Shown: positions 35,161 through 44,429, counted from the stretch's first letter. The stretch is 64,000 nt of DNA from Acinetobacter genomosp. 15BJ (GCF_000400715.1 NZ_KE007349.1:90407-154406); one strand, 5' to 3'. Notes: generated by a model not told the origin, from the sequence alone. Made by a program: numbers and translations.

Positions 35161-35232
35161 GCTATCTTTTTAATGGTTAAAATTAAGTGACTTATTATTC
35201 AAAGTGACGAGTTACTTACTTTACATCTCGCA

Positions 35233-35553
35233 ATCAATTGCGTGAATTTAACTTTACAGCATGTGGTGAATCTTCAATATACGATTTAAGCAGCAAAGGA
35301 AATAGACCAACAAAGTAAAGCTGTAAGCTTTAATCAAAATGCTTTAGATGCAACAGCTAGATTAAGTTCTAGTAATGCACAGTTTGAGATAAATTTGGAG
35401 GAAGGATTAGATTTAGTGGAGGATTTTTATACTGATGAGGCTGAGCAAACTCAGCTTGAGTTTGAAGTCAAGGCGAAGTCTAAACTCTCTAAGGAGCCAA
35501 GTTCTGTAGAGGATATTCAACAAGGGCAAGGGAGTGTTAGGGCGGTGAATTAG
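35233..35553 (+). pseudogene. Decayed C-terminal copy of the Gp3-like gene
   Basis: The translation INCVNLTLQHVVNLQYTI, a stop, AAKEIDQQSKAVSFNQNALD, ATARLSSSNAQFEINLEEGL and DLVEDFYTDEAE up to the end SVRAVN aligns along its length with residues about 200-298 of the intact Gp3-like protein (YVDLTLRDGINLQEAI, SEKSKAVGFYQEALDHVARQ, EEGLDIVEEFYNDE, SVKALN). It is clearly related but not identical, so it comes from a second related element. Together with the intact copy it frames the NERD-helicase pair. Confidence 0.85.
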
Positions 35554-35627
35554 TCCATTTTCTAAATTTAGTTTTGATAATGGTTGGAGAAATAAAACGT
35601 ATTTATCAGATGATTAGATATTTCACA

Positions 35628-35821
35628 TAAACCAAATCATTAGGATTAAAGAAGTCATTGCAGTTACGGATATTAGCCGTTCAGTTATATATGAAAAACT
35701 TAATCCTCAATCTAAATGTTAGATTCAACATTTCCTAAGCCAATTAAGTTGAGTGTGAATTGTGTTGGTTGGTCGGCATTTGAGGTAAACCAATGGATTG
35801 AGCGAAGGTTAGCAAGTCGAT
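35628..35821 (+). pseudogene. AlpA-family regulator remnant (frameshifted)
   Basis: The translation NQIIRIKEVIAVTDISRSVI and YEKLNPQSKC runs into a stop. After a frame change DSTFPKPIKLSVNCVGWSAF and EVNQWIERRLASR complete an AlpA-type protein (RxKEVxxxTxISRSxIYxKl, FPxPIKL, VGWxxxEVxxWI). It lacks a start codon in frame and is broken by the shift, so it should be non-functional. AlpA genes typically lie beside integrases, so this may mark the edge of an older element. Confidence 0.8.
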
Positions 35822-35927
35822 AGTTAGGGGGCGAAAGCTCCCAAATTTGAAGTAGTTTAGTTTTTGCAAAGAAATAGATTTCATGTATATTAGAAAGAAA
35901 TAAAATTTATAAATAATAGGGTTTTAT

Positions 35928-36282
35928 ATGACAGAGGAGCTGCCTGACAGTGCAATATCATCTTGGGGAGGCTTCGTCTATCAAGGAAAGATAGCACTTT
36001 TTCATTCTATTAAGCTTCTATTGGATGAAAGCTTCGAGGGGAAAGAAGTCAAGAAATTTGCTTTACAGTTGGATAGTACTGATGACTTTGCCATTTATTC
36101 GGATGGTATTGCAATATCGGTTCATCAAGTTAAGGCTAAGGCATCTCCTTATAGATCTGCATTTGAAAAAGCACTAAATAAGTCGTCAAAAATATGTATA
36201 GATTGTTGTCCTAATACAAAAAGATACTTCCATATAGCTAATGAAATTGATGATTCTAGTGATTATGAAAATGAGAAAAAAG
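35928..36282 (+). pseudogene. ABC-3C system nuclease component, 5' part (split by a transposon)
   Basis: The first 118 residues of an ABC-three-component protein: SSWGGFVYQGKIALFHSIKL, the characteristic opening, then LQLDSTDDFAIYSDGIAISV and HQVKAK, where the Asp and QxK resemble a PD-(D/E)xK nuclease site. A 6594-bp transposon interrupts it after the 8-bp GAAAAAAG. As it stands, the frame ends 32 bases into the transposon (36314, LCSNRTKI). Joined to 42885-43756 the frame continues without change and gives 408 residues. Confidence 0.88.
36275..36282 (+). repeat. 8-bp target duplication of the IS1595-family transposon (left copy)
   Basis: GAAAAAAG here and at 42877-42884 directly flank the element. 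Eight bases is the usual duplication for the IS1595 family. Confidence 0.92.
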
Positions 36283-36347
36283 CGATATTATGTAGCAACC
36301 GCACAAAGATATAATAATCAATTGCTTACATTTAGAAAAAGCCGAGA

Positions 36348-39185
36348 TTAACTCGGCATTCTTGTTTGGAAATCAATGGCAAACTCTGATTCAGTGCGTG
36401 GTTCTGTATTGTAGAATTTAAAGCCTAAACACTTGACCTCTTTATAACCATGCGATTTGACTTCATTTAAGAACTCAACATAGTTTTTTGAATCATCTTG
36501 TTCTGCGTCAAAAACAATTTGGCTTTCATCGTCCAAACTTATCAATACTTCCTCTTTCCAAGCATCCTTTTCAAGTAAATGACCGCCTTTAGGCTCAATT
36601 AGGCATTGATAGTACATTTCGCCATTTTCAGCATCATTAATGATCAGCATATAGTCAGGGCTGAACCTTCGACCATCTTTAGGACTAAACAACCAATAGT
36701 CCAGTTCATTGCGTATCAAGTAAATTTCTGCACCCTTGTAGCGTGATTTAAGCTCTTCAATCTGAGTTGCAACAAACTTAACAAAGCGTTTTTCTTCGCT
36801 TGTGCCATAGTTCTCACTGTAGGCGTACCAATCGGCAGTTTCAACATCAAACTGTAGATCGGGGTTGTCATGGCTTGACTGTGGTTTTGCACGTTCATCA
36901 GGTGCATGATCACTTGTTTCACCATCTAAATCTTGGATAGGGAATGAAACCAAGTAGATGTTCTTTTCTTGCTGAAAGATAGACGACAGTGATTTTGGTC
37001 TAAAAATATGACTTCCTGTAATTTGTGGCATGTGCCGATCTATGGCTTTACGCACTTCGGGTAGAATCACACCGACCAATAATTGCAGTTTTTCATGGGC
37101 TTCAAGTTGATCAATATCCTTACCTTCCGAATACGAATATTTAATCTCATATAAAGGTAGATATTTTTCAATCAACTCATCAATGCTCTCTATCCCAACA
37201 ATATGATTTTTCAGATGGTTAAATCGAAAGAAATTATTTTCTGATGACATTAATGCCTTACGGATAATAAACGGTGAAAAGTATTCATCCGTTAAATGAA
37301 TGGTTTTATACTGAATCCCTGCCTGAATACTATTTTGCTCTTTATCCGTTAAGCTTCTTGTATAAAGTCGGTAGGTACTTGCTTTGATTTCCCTCCTAAA
37401 AGTAGCATCAATTTCTGTATCCGTTGTTTTACTGCGGTGTAGTTGTTGATTAACCAATACAAAACCTTTTCTATAGGTTTCACTATTGAGGAATTCGGAC
37501 TTGAGTTTAATCGTCCGTTTTTCCATACTTTTATTGACAATTCCCTCATCGAGTAAGGCATATTGCAAGTTATCTAAGAACGTGCCTGTTTTAACAAAGT
37601 GGTAGAAGAAAGTTTCCAAAATACGCCCATGCTCATGAGGTGCATTATCAAATTTACGTTTGAATGGGTCGAACTCATAACTATGTTCTTCATCAAATAA
37701 CCCTCCAATTTGAGAAATCTTATAAGCTCTTGGCAGTTTGTATGGACACAATCTTGCACCACGACCAATCAACTGAATATCTTGTAGTGATACTTTTTTA
37801 GACTCTGAAATATCAAAATGAATGATGTCGTACAGGCTTAATACATCCCATCCCTCATTGAGTGCATTAACAGAAAAAATTGCTCGAATGACATTTCTTT
37901 TACTATCTAAATGAGGAAGTAGATATGCTTTCTCCTTCTCCTTACTGTTATACGGCATGCTGTTATCTTCACGAAAACGCATTTTAATTTCAGCAATAAA
38001 CGCATTTAAGCCATTAGGGTCTTGAGAGGATACCAGCCCTGATTTTCGTGAACCAAGCCAACTAAACATTTGAGAGATAAATCGGTTTCGATCTTCTTCT
38101 ATGAGTGATTGCTGTGTGCCTGAACTTAAGTTTTTTAAATGATCTAAGTCACTTATTTTGAGTGAACTAATTACTTTATGGAAAAACTCCCGATCTTCCT
38201 CACTCTTAGCAATTTTAGTGGATTTAATCAAAATAATCGGATTAATCTCAACATTCATTTCACGATCAGCAAGTAATCTGCGGTATTCACTCATCACAAC
38301 CGCATTGATGACCAATAAACGCTTTTGATCTTCAATCTGCGTTTCTTCGTTATAAAGGAAGCCGACTTCCTTGCTGTATCCATCCTTATTGAATTGCAGA
38401 AAATCGTAACGATGAATCAACTTATCACGATATTTTTTATGGATGAGAGGGTTTTCTAAATCTACGGTAGCGGTAAACTCTAACAGTAAATTATCGGGAC
38501 GAGCATAGATTGCCGATTGAACAGCCGTTTCCCAATTGCGAATATCTTCTTCATCGGTTTTCTTGAGTTTTTTACGTGTATCTACGTTTAAACGGTGTGC
38601 TTCATCGGCAATCACCACAACAGCATTATCCGCAAAATCTTGAGCAGTTAAGCTATTTTCCTTGTCTTCTGTCAGGCGATTATATAACAGTGCTGTGCTG
38701 AAAAACATGAAGTTAATCGCATCTTTTTGGGCATCTTGAAAGCGATCAATCGCACGGATATGAATAGTTTTACCATTTAATTTAACCCCTTTAGGATTAA
38801 ATAAATACTTGTCAAATTTATAATCGGTGAAGTTTTTTACCGCCTGATTCTTAATTTGCAATTGGTGTACCAAGAACACAAAATTGCGGTAGCCTTTTTG
38901 ATATAGATACAGAATAGCAGCAGCCATCGTGAGCGTTTTACCCGTCCCTGTCGCTAGGTTAAAAAGTAGATGCTTTGCTTTGTCAGGGTCTTGCTCAAAT
39001 AACCAAATAAAATGCTTGATCGCAACTTCTTGATAATCACGTAATGTCTTTGAGATGTTATCAGTTATATAAGTCGGGAGTTTGTAATCTTGCACCCATT
39101 CCTGATATTCAGGGTTAGATTCAATTTGACTAAATAAAAATTGGTCTAGCGTATCTTTAACTTTATTTTTTACACGTTTAGTCAT
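36348..39185 (-). CDS. res: Type III restriction enzyme, Res subunit (transposon-borne)
   Basis: The protein has 945 residues from ATG 39185 (four more from ATG 39197). An SF2 helicase core shows Walker A LATGTGKT (about 77-84), DEAH-type VIADEAHRLN (about 190) and VNALNEGWDVLSLYDIIHFD with GRGARLCPY as motifs V-VI. The C-terminal 130 residues hold a PD-(D/E)xK nuclease, FSPDYMLII followed by LIEPKGG. It cuts only with the Mod subunit after ATP-driven translocation or sliding. The ATG overlaps the mod stop by 8 bases (ATGACTAA), so expression is coupled. With mod out of frame, Res alone should be inactive. Confidence 0.92.
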   Translation of the reverse strand: MTKRVKNKVKDTLDQFLFSQIESNPEYQEWVQDYKLPTYITDNISKTLRDYQEVAIKHFIWLFEQDPDKAKHLLFNLATGTGKTLTMAAAILYLYQKGYRNFVFLVHQLQIKNQAVKNFTDYKFDKYLFNPKGVKLNGKTIHIRAIDRFQDAQKDAINFMFFSTALLYNRLTEDKENSLTAQDFADNAVVVIADEAHRLNVDTRKKLKKTDEEDIRNWETAVQSAIYARPDNLLLEFTATVDLENPLIHKKYRDKLIHRYDFLQFNKDGYSKEVGFLYNEETQIEDQKRLLVINAVVMSEYRRLLADREMNVEINPIILIKSTKIAKSEEDREFFHKVISSLKISDLDHLKNLSSGTQQSLIEEDRNRFISQMFSWLGSRKSGLVSSQDPNGLNAFIAEIKMRFREDNSMPYNSKEKEKAYLLPHLDSKRNVIRAIFSVNALNEGWDVLSLYDIIHFDISESKKVSLQDIQLIGRGARLCPYKLPRAYKISQIGGLFDEEHSYEFDPFKRKFDNAPHEHGRILETFFYHFVKTGTFLDNLQYALLDEGIVNKSMEKRTIKLKSEFLNSETYRKGFVLVNQQLHRSKTTDTEIDATFRREIKASTYRLYTRSLTDKEQNSIQAGIQYKTIHLTDEYFSPFIIRKALMSSENNFFRFNHLKNHIVGIESIDELIEKYLPLYEIKYSYSEGKDIDQLEAHEKLQLLVGVILPEVRKAIDRHMPQITGSHIFRPKSLSSIFQQEKNIYLVSFPIQDLDGETSDHAPDERAKPQSSHDNPDLQFDVETADWYAYSENYGTSEEKRFVKFVATQIEELKSRYKGAEIYLIRNELDYWLFSPKDGRRFSPDYMLIINDAENGEMYYQCLIEPKGGHLLEKDAWKEEVLISLDDESQIVFDAEQDDSKNYVEFLNEVKSHGYKEVKCLGFKFYNTEPRTESEFAIDFQTRMPS

Positions 39186-40979
39186 TTTTAGCACCATAGA
39201 ATAAATCGGTTAAATTCATTTCTTCTTCTGAAACATGGTAACGACTGTCACGCATATCAGCATGGTTAAGAAACAATTGGTTTTCATCCAAAATGCTAAT
39301 CAACAATTCCTTGCGTTGATCTAAGTCAAGGGAACGGAAGTTTTCGTCCTTTTCAAACTCATTTTTATCAAACCAAAATTTTAGAAAGGCATTTTTAGCC
39401 ATATCAGCATAGACTTCATCCAATTCGCCTTTGCTATTCGCTGCCATAATTTGATTTAAAAAATCTTGGTTATATTTTTTTAGCTCAAAATAAACAAATG
39501 AACCACCACCTTGCCAATCCACCGATTTAGAAATACCACCTTGTTCACCCTCAAGGACTTTCAGTAAGCGAGCTTTGGTTATATCTTCGATGTAGTCCAT
39601 TTGCTCAATACCAATCCATCTGCGTCCCATCTTGTGAGCGACAGCACATGTTGTTCCTGAACCTAAATGGTAGTCTAGAACGATGTCATTTTCATCAGTT
39701 GATAGTTCTATTGCACGTTGAATTAGATTTTCAGGTTTTGGGTTCTCAAATACAACATCACCAAACATGGCTTGTTGGTGCTTTGTTGCGTTTGTGGTGG
39801 TATCAGTAGAAGTCCATAAAATTGTATCAGGTGTTACATCAGACCAAAGTGTTGATGCAGCTTTTCCTTTACCTGCTTCAATAGCATCTTCTAAATATAC
39901 TTTTAATTGTGGTTTAGTTAAGCCCTTTGAACCAAATTGAATGCGATTTCTTTCAAGTAAACTGAGGTATTCTTTTTCTGTTGTACGCCAATGACGACCT
40001 TTAGGTGGCGTATAAACATCTCCATTATTAGGATTGGTAATCTTATATTCTAAATTTTCACGGACATTAGGAGCATCAAATGGTTCAATTTTGTATTTAC
40101 CTAGTTCATCCTCAAGATCAAAACCCTCTATATCCAAGGCTAATTTAAAATGAGCCTTATTGATTGCTGTTTTGTCTTTAGCGTATGTAAGAACGTGTGT
40201 GCTTGAAATAGATAATAAACCATCACTAGAAATAGATTTTCTTGATTGCCAAATTACATCCGCAATAAAATTTTCCCGTCCAAAAATATCATCTGCTAAT
40301 ACCTTTAGGTAATGTGCGCCATCATCTGAAATAGTGATGAAAATAATGCCGTTTTCTTTTAAAAACTCTCTAGCAATTTCAAGGCGATTTTTCATAAAAA
40401 CCAACCAAGAGGATAATTTAAAGTTTGAATTATATGCAAAAGTGTCCGCAGGTTTTGTATCTATAAAATAATAAGGTGGGTCAATGAATATACATTTTAC
40501 TGCATTAGAAAATCGTTGCTTCAAAGAATGCAAAGCGAGTAGGTTATTACCTTTAATTAAAAGGTTTTGTTGTAATTCACCATTTTGATCAAAAAAATTT
40601 ATTTTAGTTTCAGATTCGTCTACTGTGTGCTGTGCTGTGCTGTGCTGTGCTGTGCTGTGCTGTGCTGTGCTGTGCTGTGCTGTGCTGTGCTGTGCTGTGC
40701 TGTGCAAGGGTGCGAATAATATTGAAAATTAGTCAATGCTTTTGGCTCAAATAACGTATCAATATCTTTTCCATCAATTTCTTGATGTAAAAAGCGTTCT
40801 TCACGCCCTGAATCCTCTTTACTCATACCTGCTTCAAGCACAGTATCTTTAAAAGGGAAGCTTAAAACCACATCGTTATTATTATTTAAAAAACCAATTC
40901 GATCATGGCTTGTGGAGTAAAGCCCAATTTTATTGCTATGGCGTGTGTATCTGCCTTTTTTCAGTGAATTATCAGACAT
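39178..40979 (-). CDS. mod: Type III DNA methyltransferase Mod, phase-variable and out of frame here
   Basis: The gene starts at ATG 40979 (MSDNSLKKGRYTRHSNKIGL; AGGAT upstream) and runs 85 or so codons into a tract of 16 GCACA repeats (40705-40626), where the frame ends at TAG 40622-40620. The body continues in another frame after the tract: FIDPPYYF (motif IV), LDYHLGSGTT (AdoMet motif I) and the end DLFYGAKND. It is a beta-class N6-adenine methyltransferase that sets specificity for both methylation and restriction. Loss of one repeat or gain of two would join the frames. In this sequence the phase is OFF unless the TTG at 40707 is used. Confidence 0.9.
40626..40705 (-). repeat. Pentanucleotide repeat (GCACA)16 in mod
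   Basis: Sixteen uninterrupted TGTGC units on the + strand, 80 bp, encoding HSTAQ repeats in mod. Five is not a multiple of three, so slipped-strand changes switch the frame. The length makes it a probable hypermutable contingency locus. Confidence 0.95.
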
Positions 40980-41010
40980 TAAGAATATCCTATTTAGGTT
41001 TGGTAAGTGG

Positions 41011-41229
41011 TTATAGTCGAATTTCTTTACAATCAATCGCTTTAAGTATTTGAAGCATAAATATTGCCCCAAACGTACCACGATTGATCTTGTTGCTAAT
41101 GTTTTGTGGTGTTTCTGATATACCCATTGCTTCAAGCTTTTTGGATAGATCAATCAGGCTTATATTTTTTCGGGCAATTTCTGCCTTAATTAAGCCTTTG
41201 GCATAGTCTTTCCATTCATCGTCACTCAC
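41011..41229 (-). CDS. DUF6471-family HTH protein
   Basis: A 72-residue protein: WKDYAKGLIKAEIARKNISL, then IDLSKKLEAMGISETPQNIS and NKINRGTFGAIFMLQILKAI. This matches DUF6471, a small helix-turn-helix family common beside restriction systems and in mobile elements. It lies 31 bases upstream of mod in the same direction and could be a regulator (C-protein-like) of the R-M operon. That role is inferred. Confidence 0.75.
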   Translation of the reverse strand: MSDDEWKDYAKGLIKAEIARKNISLIDLSKKLEAMGISETPQNISNKINRGTFGAIFMLQILKAIDCKEIRL

Positions 41230-41252
41230 GGTTTGACCTCATAAAAGATAAA

Positions 41253-41300
41253 CGACATAGCATGTCGCTATAATATTTTAAATCATTATATTTGATGATT
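41253..41300. promoter_or_regulatory. Divergent promoter/operator region of the transposon
   Basis: Two inverted repeats, CGACAT-AGC-ATGTCG (41253-41267) and AATCAT-(8)-ATGATT (41281-41300), lie between the leftward DUF6471-mod-res genes and the rightward transposase. A TATAAT at 41270-41275 reads toward the transposase. The repeats are candidate operators for the DUF6471 protein. Confidence 0.45.
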
Positions 41301-41349
41301 AAAACTATTACAATATATTAAGCATATCTTGTTTGTGATGGGTGATTTT

Positions 41350-42375
41350 ATGAAAAAAGAATCTAAGCAACATTTCCTACTATCAGCAAAGGCTCGTACT
41401 TTATCTGTATATGAAATTATGCAAATCACCCATGAACAAGCTTTCTTATTGTTCAAAGAAATGCGGTGGGGAAAAGAACAACCGATATGCCCTCATTGCG
41501 ATACCCAAGATCATCACTATTTCATACGTGGACGCAAGCAATGGCGTTGCAAGTGCTGTAATCATACGTTCAGCGTAACATCAGGTACGATCTTTGCCTT
41601 TCACAAACTACCACTCAAAATCTATTTAGCTGCTATTGCCATTTACTCTAACGCTGTAAAAGGCTTATCTGCTTTGCAGTTAGGTCGGGATTTAGGTGTT
41701 CAGTATAAGACTGCTTTTGTATTGGCACATAAAATCCGTGAAAGCCTTATAGATCAGCGTGACGATGAATTACTATCAGGTGATGTTCACATGGATGGTG
41801 CGTATGTAAATGGCTATGTACGCCCTAAAAACCACAAGGATGACCGTGTAGATCGGCGCAAGGCTGAATATCAAAATCCAAATAAACGGTGCATTGTGGT
41901 ACTACGCCAAAAAGCAATGAACAGTAATCTACAAGGTGCTGATAAAACCAAAACTTATGTAGTTTATAGTGAAAACCAAAAAGACATTAATCATCTTGCC
42001 AATCAGCATATCAAACACGGCTCAACAATCCATGCAGATGAAAGTACCGCATACGATACACTAAATGCTCGTTTCACGACTAAGCGTGTCAATCATCAAT
42101 ATGAATACCGTTCTAAAGATGGTGTGACCAATAATCTTGCTGAAAGCTATTTTAGTCGGTTCAGACGTATGCAGTTAGGGCAGATGCACAAGTTTGGTGT
42201 GATGTACCTTGCCAACTATGCCAATGAAGCTGCTTATCGTGAAGATACTCGTAGATGGTCGAATGGTGAAATCTTTACTGATATTTTAATGAAATGCGCT
42301 CAAACTCGAACACATAAAGATTGGTGTGGCTATTGGCAGGGCAATAAGCGTAAATCAGAGCGTTTAGTCTGCTAA
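41350..42375 (+). CDS. IS1595-family transposase
   Basis: The protein has about 341 residues from ATG 41350 (in-frame starts also exist at 41329 and 41338). The N-terminal zinc ribbon (CPHCDTQDHHYF, CKCCNHTFSVTSGTIF) precedes a helix-turn-helix (LSALQLGRDLGVQYKTAFVL) and a DDE-type domain: MDGAYVNGY, IHADESTAYDTL and NLAESYFSRFRRMQ. This is the layout of IS1595 (ISXO2-like) enzymes. It should act on the ends at 36283 and 42876. Its stop overlaps the convergent 141-aa gene by 4 bases. Confidence 0.93.
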   Translation: MKKESKQHFLLSAKARTLSVYEIMQITHEQAFLLFKEMRWGKEQPICPHCDTQDHHYFIRGRKQWRCKCCNHTFSVTSGTIFAFHKLPLKIYLAAIAIYSNAVKGLSALQLGRDLGVQYKTAFVLAHKIRESLIDQRDDELLSGDVHMDGAYVNGYVRPKNHKDDRVDRRKAEYQNPNKRCIVVLRQKAMNSNLQGADKTKTYVVYSENQKDINHLANQHIKHGSTIHADESTAYDTLNARFTTKRVNHQYEYRSKDGVTNNLAESYFSRFRRMQLGQMHKFGVMYLANYANEAAYREDTRRWSNGEIFTDILMKCAQTRTHKDWCGYWQGNKRKSERLVC

Positions 42376-42797
42376 TCCGCTATGCCCCACAAATGAGGAC
42401 GATGATTGCTATGGGCTATAATAATACCTTTATCTCTTAATCGGTTCAGCACTTTGATGAAGCTAGGTGAAATATCATTGCCTACAGATGAATCTATGCC
42501 TTTAATGTCCAAAACTTTCATCATTAAATCTTTGTAGTTCATTGGCTCTTTTGCTTCACGCAAGCAAGTTAAGACTAATGACTGTAGTTCACCTCTTCCA
42601 AAATAAGGGTTTCTTTGATTTGTACGCTTAGATTTAACGCTTCTTAGATCAAATTCAGGTGAAAATAACTTAATAGTGTGATCTACATGCAGTAGCATTT
42701 CAGAGATACGTTGAATTTCTTTTTGATGTGCTTCAATTTGACCAAGCAATTCCGCACGTTTTTTAGTTAATCCTGATACGATATGTGATTCAGCCAT
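42372..42797 (-). CDS. Accessory protein of the IS1595 transposon (coiled coil + winged helix)
   Basis: A 141-residue protein. Residues 8-50 form a coiled coil (LTKKRAELLGQIEAHQKEIQ, RISEMLLHVDHTIKLF). Residues 65-141 form a winged helix (RGELQSLVLTCLREAKEPMN, then VLNRLRDKGIIIAHSNHRPH). Relatives are frequent next to transposases, but I know no proven function. It may regulate the transposon. It lies 79 bases inside the right end. Confidence 0.65.
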   Translation of the reverse strand: MAESHIVSGLTKKRAELLGQIEAHQKEIQRISEMLLHVDHTIKLFSPEFDLRSVKSKRTNQRNPYFGRGELQSLVLTCLREAKEPMNYKDLMMKVLDIKGIDSSVGNDISPSFIKVLNRLRDKGIIIAHSNHRPHLWGIAD

Positions 42798-42876
42798 AAT
42801 CCCTTTCCTTATGTGTAAAGGAATTATTTTAAATGGCGAATCACTCTATTTATTGTGCTGTTGCTACATAATAGCG

Positions 42877-42884
42877 GAAAAAAG
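42877..42884 (+). repeat. 8-bp target duplication (right copy)
   Basis: GAAAAAAG, identical to 36275-36282, directly after the right terminal repeat. Confidence 0.92.
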
Positions 42885-43756
42885 CAATAGTTGAATTTTA
42901 TAAATATGATGAAGATTCTTATTGTAAATTAGATCGAATTGAGAGAGTAATTAAAGAAAAAATAGAAGAATATTTGAATAAGAATTCTTTGGAAAACTCT
43001 TTGCTACTTGTAGAGCAGAAATATCATTATTTATCAGAAATGATCACTTCAAAAGTTATTGAAATTCATTCCTTGATCCATCGGGGAACAAGTCAGAATA
43101 GAGCGGCCTATGAAAATACAATTGAAAGTGATTTAATTTTAGAAATTTTAATTACAGACTTTAATTTAGTACAGGATCTTCCATATGAGATGAGAAGATT
43201 GCGAAATCTTTTTGCTGATACTTTGGAAAATTATGTATGTGAGAGTAATGAATATTTTACAATACAACAAATAGGCTTATTTAATGAGGTTTTTAAGCAT
43301 ATTTATAAAATGGATGATGCAGATTTAGAATATATAAAACAATCTATCCGCTTATCATCTTCTGATCAAATAAGGAATGATGATGTAAGTACTTATGCTG
43401 AAATCATTACCGATATCTCAGCTAATATTGTATTAGTTGATCTTCCTCATTATTCTAAAGATTCAAAAAAATACTTACCTACAGCCTTGAAGTTGCAAGA
43501 TAGACGTGCTGAATCATTTAAAGCTAAATTGATAGAACAACTTCGTAGTAATAATTTATTAGTAAAAATTTTATATGAGTACAATATTTTAATATCAGGT
43601 AGTGAGGTTCACAAAAATATTGAAATTAATGCTTATAATGACAGTGTGACACGAATCACTATCGATGAAAATAAAGCGGAAAATCATATATTGAAAGAGC
43701 TTCCTGTAAAAGTAATTTGTACACCTATAGCACAGAGCGAGTTGAATAATGCTTAA
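42885..43756 (+). pseudogene. ABC-3C system nuclease component, 3' part
   Basis: It continues the frame of 35928-36282 when the transposon and one target copy are removed: NEKKAIVEFYKYDEDSYCKL, then DRIERVIKEKIEEYL. The remaining 290 residues are the ABC-3C C-terminal domain region (SGSEVHKNIEINAYND). An internal TTG at 42974 opens a free-standing frame, but this would lack the nuclease domain. The stop overlaps the next gene by 8 bases. Confidence 0.88.
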
Positions 43757-44429
43757 AAAAATTATGCATGAAGCTGTGATTGATTCAGGATTTATTTTGG
43801 AAAAATCGTTAGATAATACAGATTTTTTCATTAAAGAAAATGGTGAAGCTCAAAGGTACTTGATTGTACATGTCTTAGATCAATTATTATCTGTTGAAAG
43901 TATTCATGATCTCATTAATGAATCTCTTCCTGAAACATTGCAAAAACATCCTGCTTTTAAAAAAAATTGTGATTTAATTCTTATTTATAAAGTTGATTTT
44001 TTGAATGATTTTAATGGAATTGAAGAACAGATTTTAGAAATAGAAGAGAATCCGTATTATTTTAAAAAATATTTTTTCTATTATTCAGATGCTGAAGAAA
44101 AATTACTTCTTGGAAAGAATTATGGGGATTTTAAAAGTCAAATTAAGAAAATGGATGAGTTTGATGAGTACAAAAAAGACCCTCTAAAGCCTTCATTTCA
44201 TAGCTTAGTTACAAGAGTGTTTATTAAATTTCCATTCTTAGAAATTCCGAAATTTAGTAAATCATTTCAAAATTTGTTTGATAGTGTAAGTGAAAAAGTA
44301 AATGTTGAAAATTTAGTAAAAACCTATGATTTTATTGGAAAATTTGAAGCAGATAGTATTGATGAGGTTATAGCGGAGTTATTAAATGAAGAATTGGAAA
44401 ATATCAAAGCTTCAGATTCAAGCATTTAA
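43749..44429 (+). CDS. ABC-3C system middle component
   Basis: A 226-residue protein between the nuclease and ATPase components, overlapping both (8 bases upstream, 44 downstream). The sequence (AQRYLIVHVLDQLLSVESIH, then NCDLILIYKVDFLND, NPYYFKKYFFYYSDAEEKLL) fits the middle component of ABC-3C systems. It is predicted to link the ATPase to the effector. Position and overlaps support the call as much as sequence does. Confidence 0.72.
   Translation: MLKKIMHEAVIDSGFILEKSLDNTDFFIKENGEAQRYLIVHVLDQLLSVESIHDLINESLPETLQKHPAFKKNCDLILIYKVDFLNDFNGIEEQILEIEENPYYFKKYFFYYSDAEEKLLLGKNYGDFKSQIKKMDEFDEYKKDPLKPSFHSLVTRVFIKFPFLEIPKFSKSFQNLFDSVSEKVNVENLVKTYDFIGKFEADSIDEVIAELLNEELENIKASDSSI

Larger units (their letters stand above)
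36283..42876. mobile_element. IS1595-family transposon carrying a type III R-M system
   Basis: A 6594-bp element. The left end starts CGATATTATGTAGCAAC, then CGCACAA; the right end read inward is CGCTATTATGTAGCAAC, then AGCACAA: terminal repeats matching at about 22 of 24 positions. An 8-bp duplication GAAAAAAG flanks it. It carries res, mod (phase-variable), a DUF6471 gene, an IS1595 transposase and a 141-aa accessory gene. It sits inside the ABC-3C nuclease gene; precise excision with loss of one repeat copy would restore that frame. Confidence 0.92.

Noticed and set aside
40626..40705. CRISPR-like array
   Set aside because: The units are 5 bases, uninterrupted and without spacers; it is a simple pentanucleotide tract within mod.
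40702..40707. TTG at 40707 as the true mod start
   Set aside because: It lies at the repeat edge without a ribosome site, and ATG 40979 with AGGAT gives a natural N-terminus. It remains a possible weak start.
42974..43756. Independent 260-residue gene starting at TTG 42974
   Set aside because: The frame continues upstream to the transposon edge and joins perfectly to 35928-36282, so it is the 3' part of a split gene.
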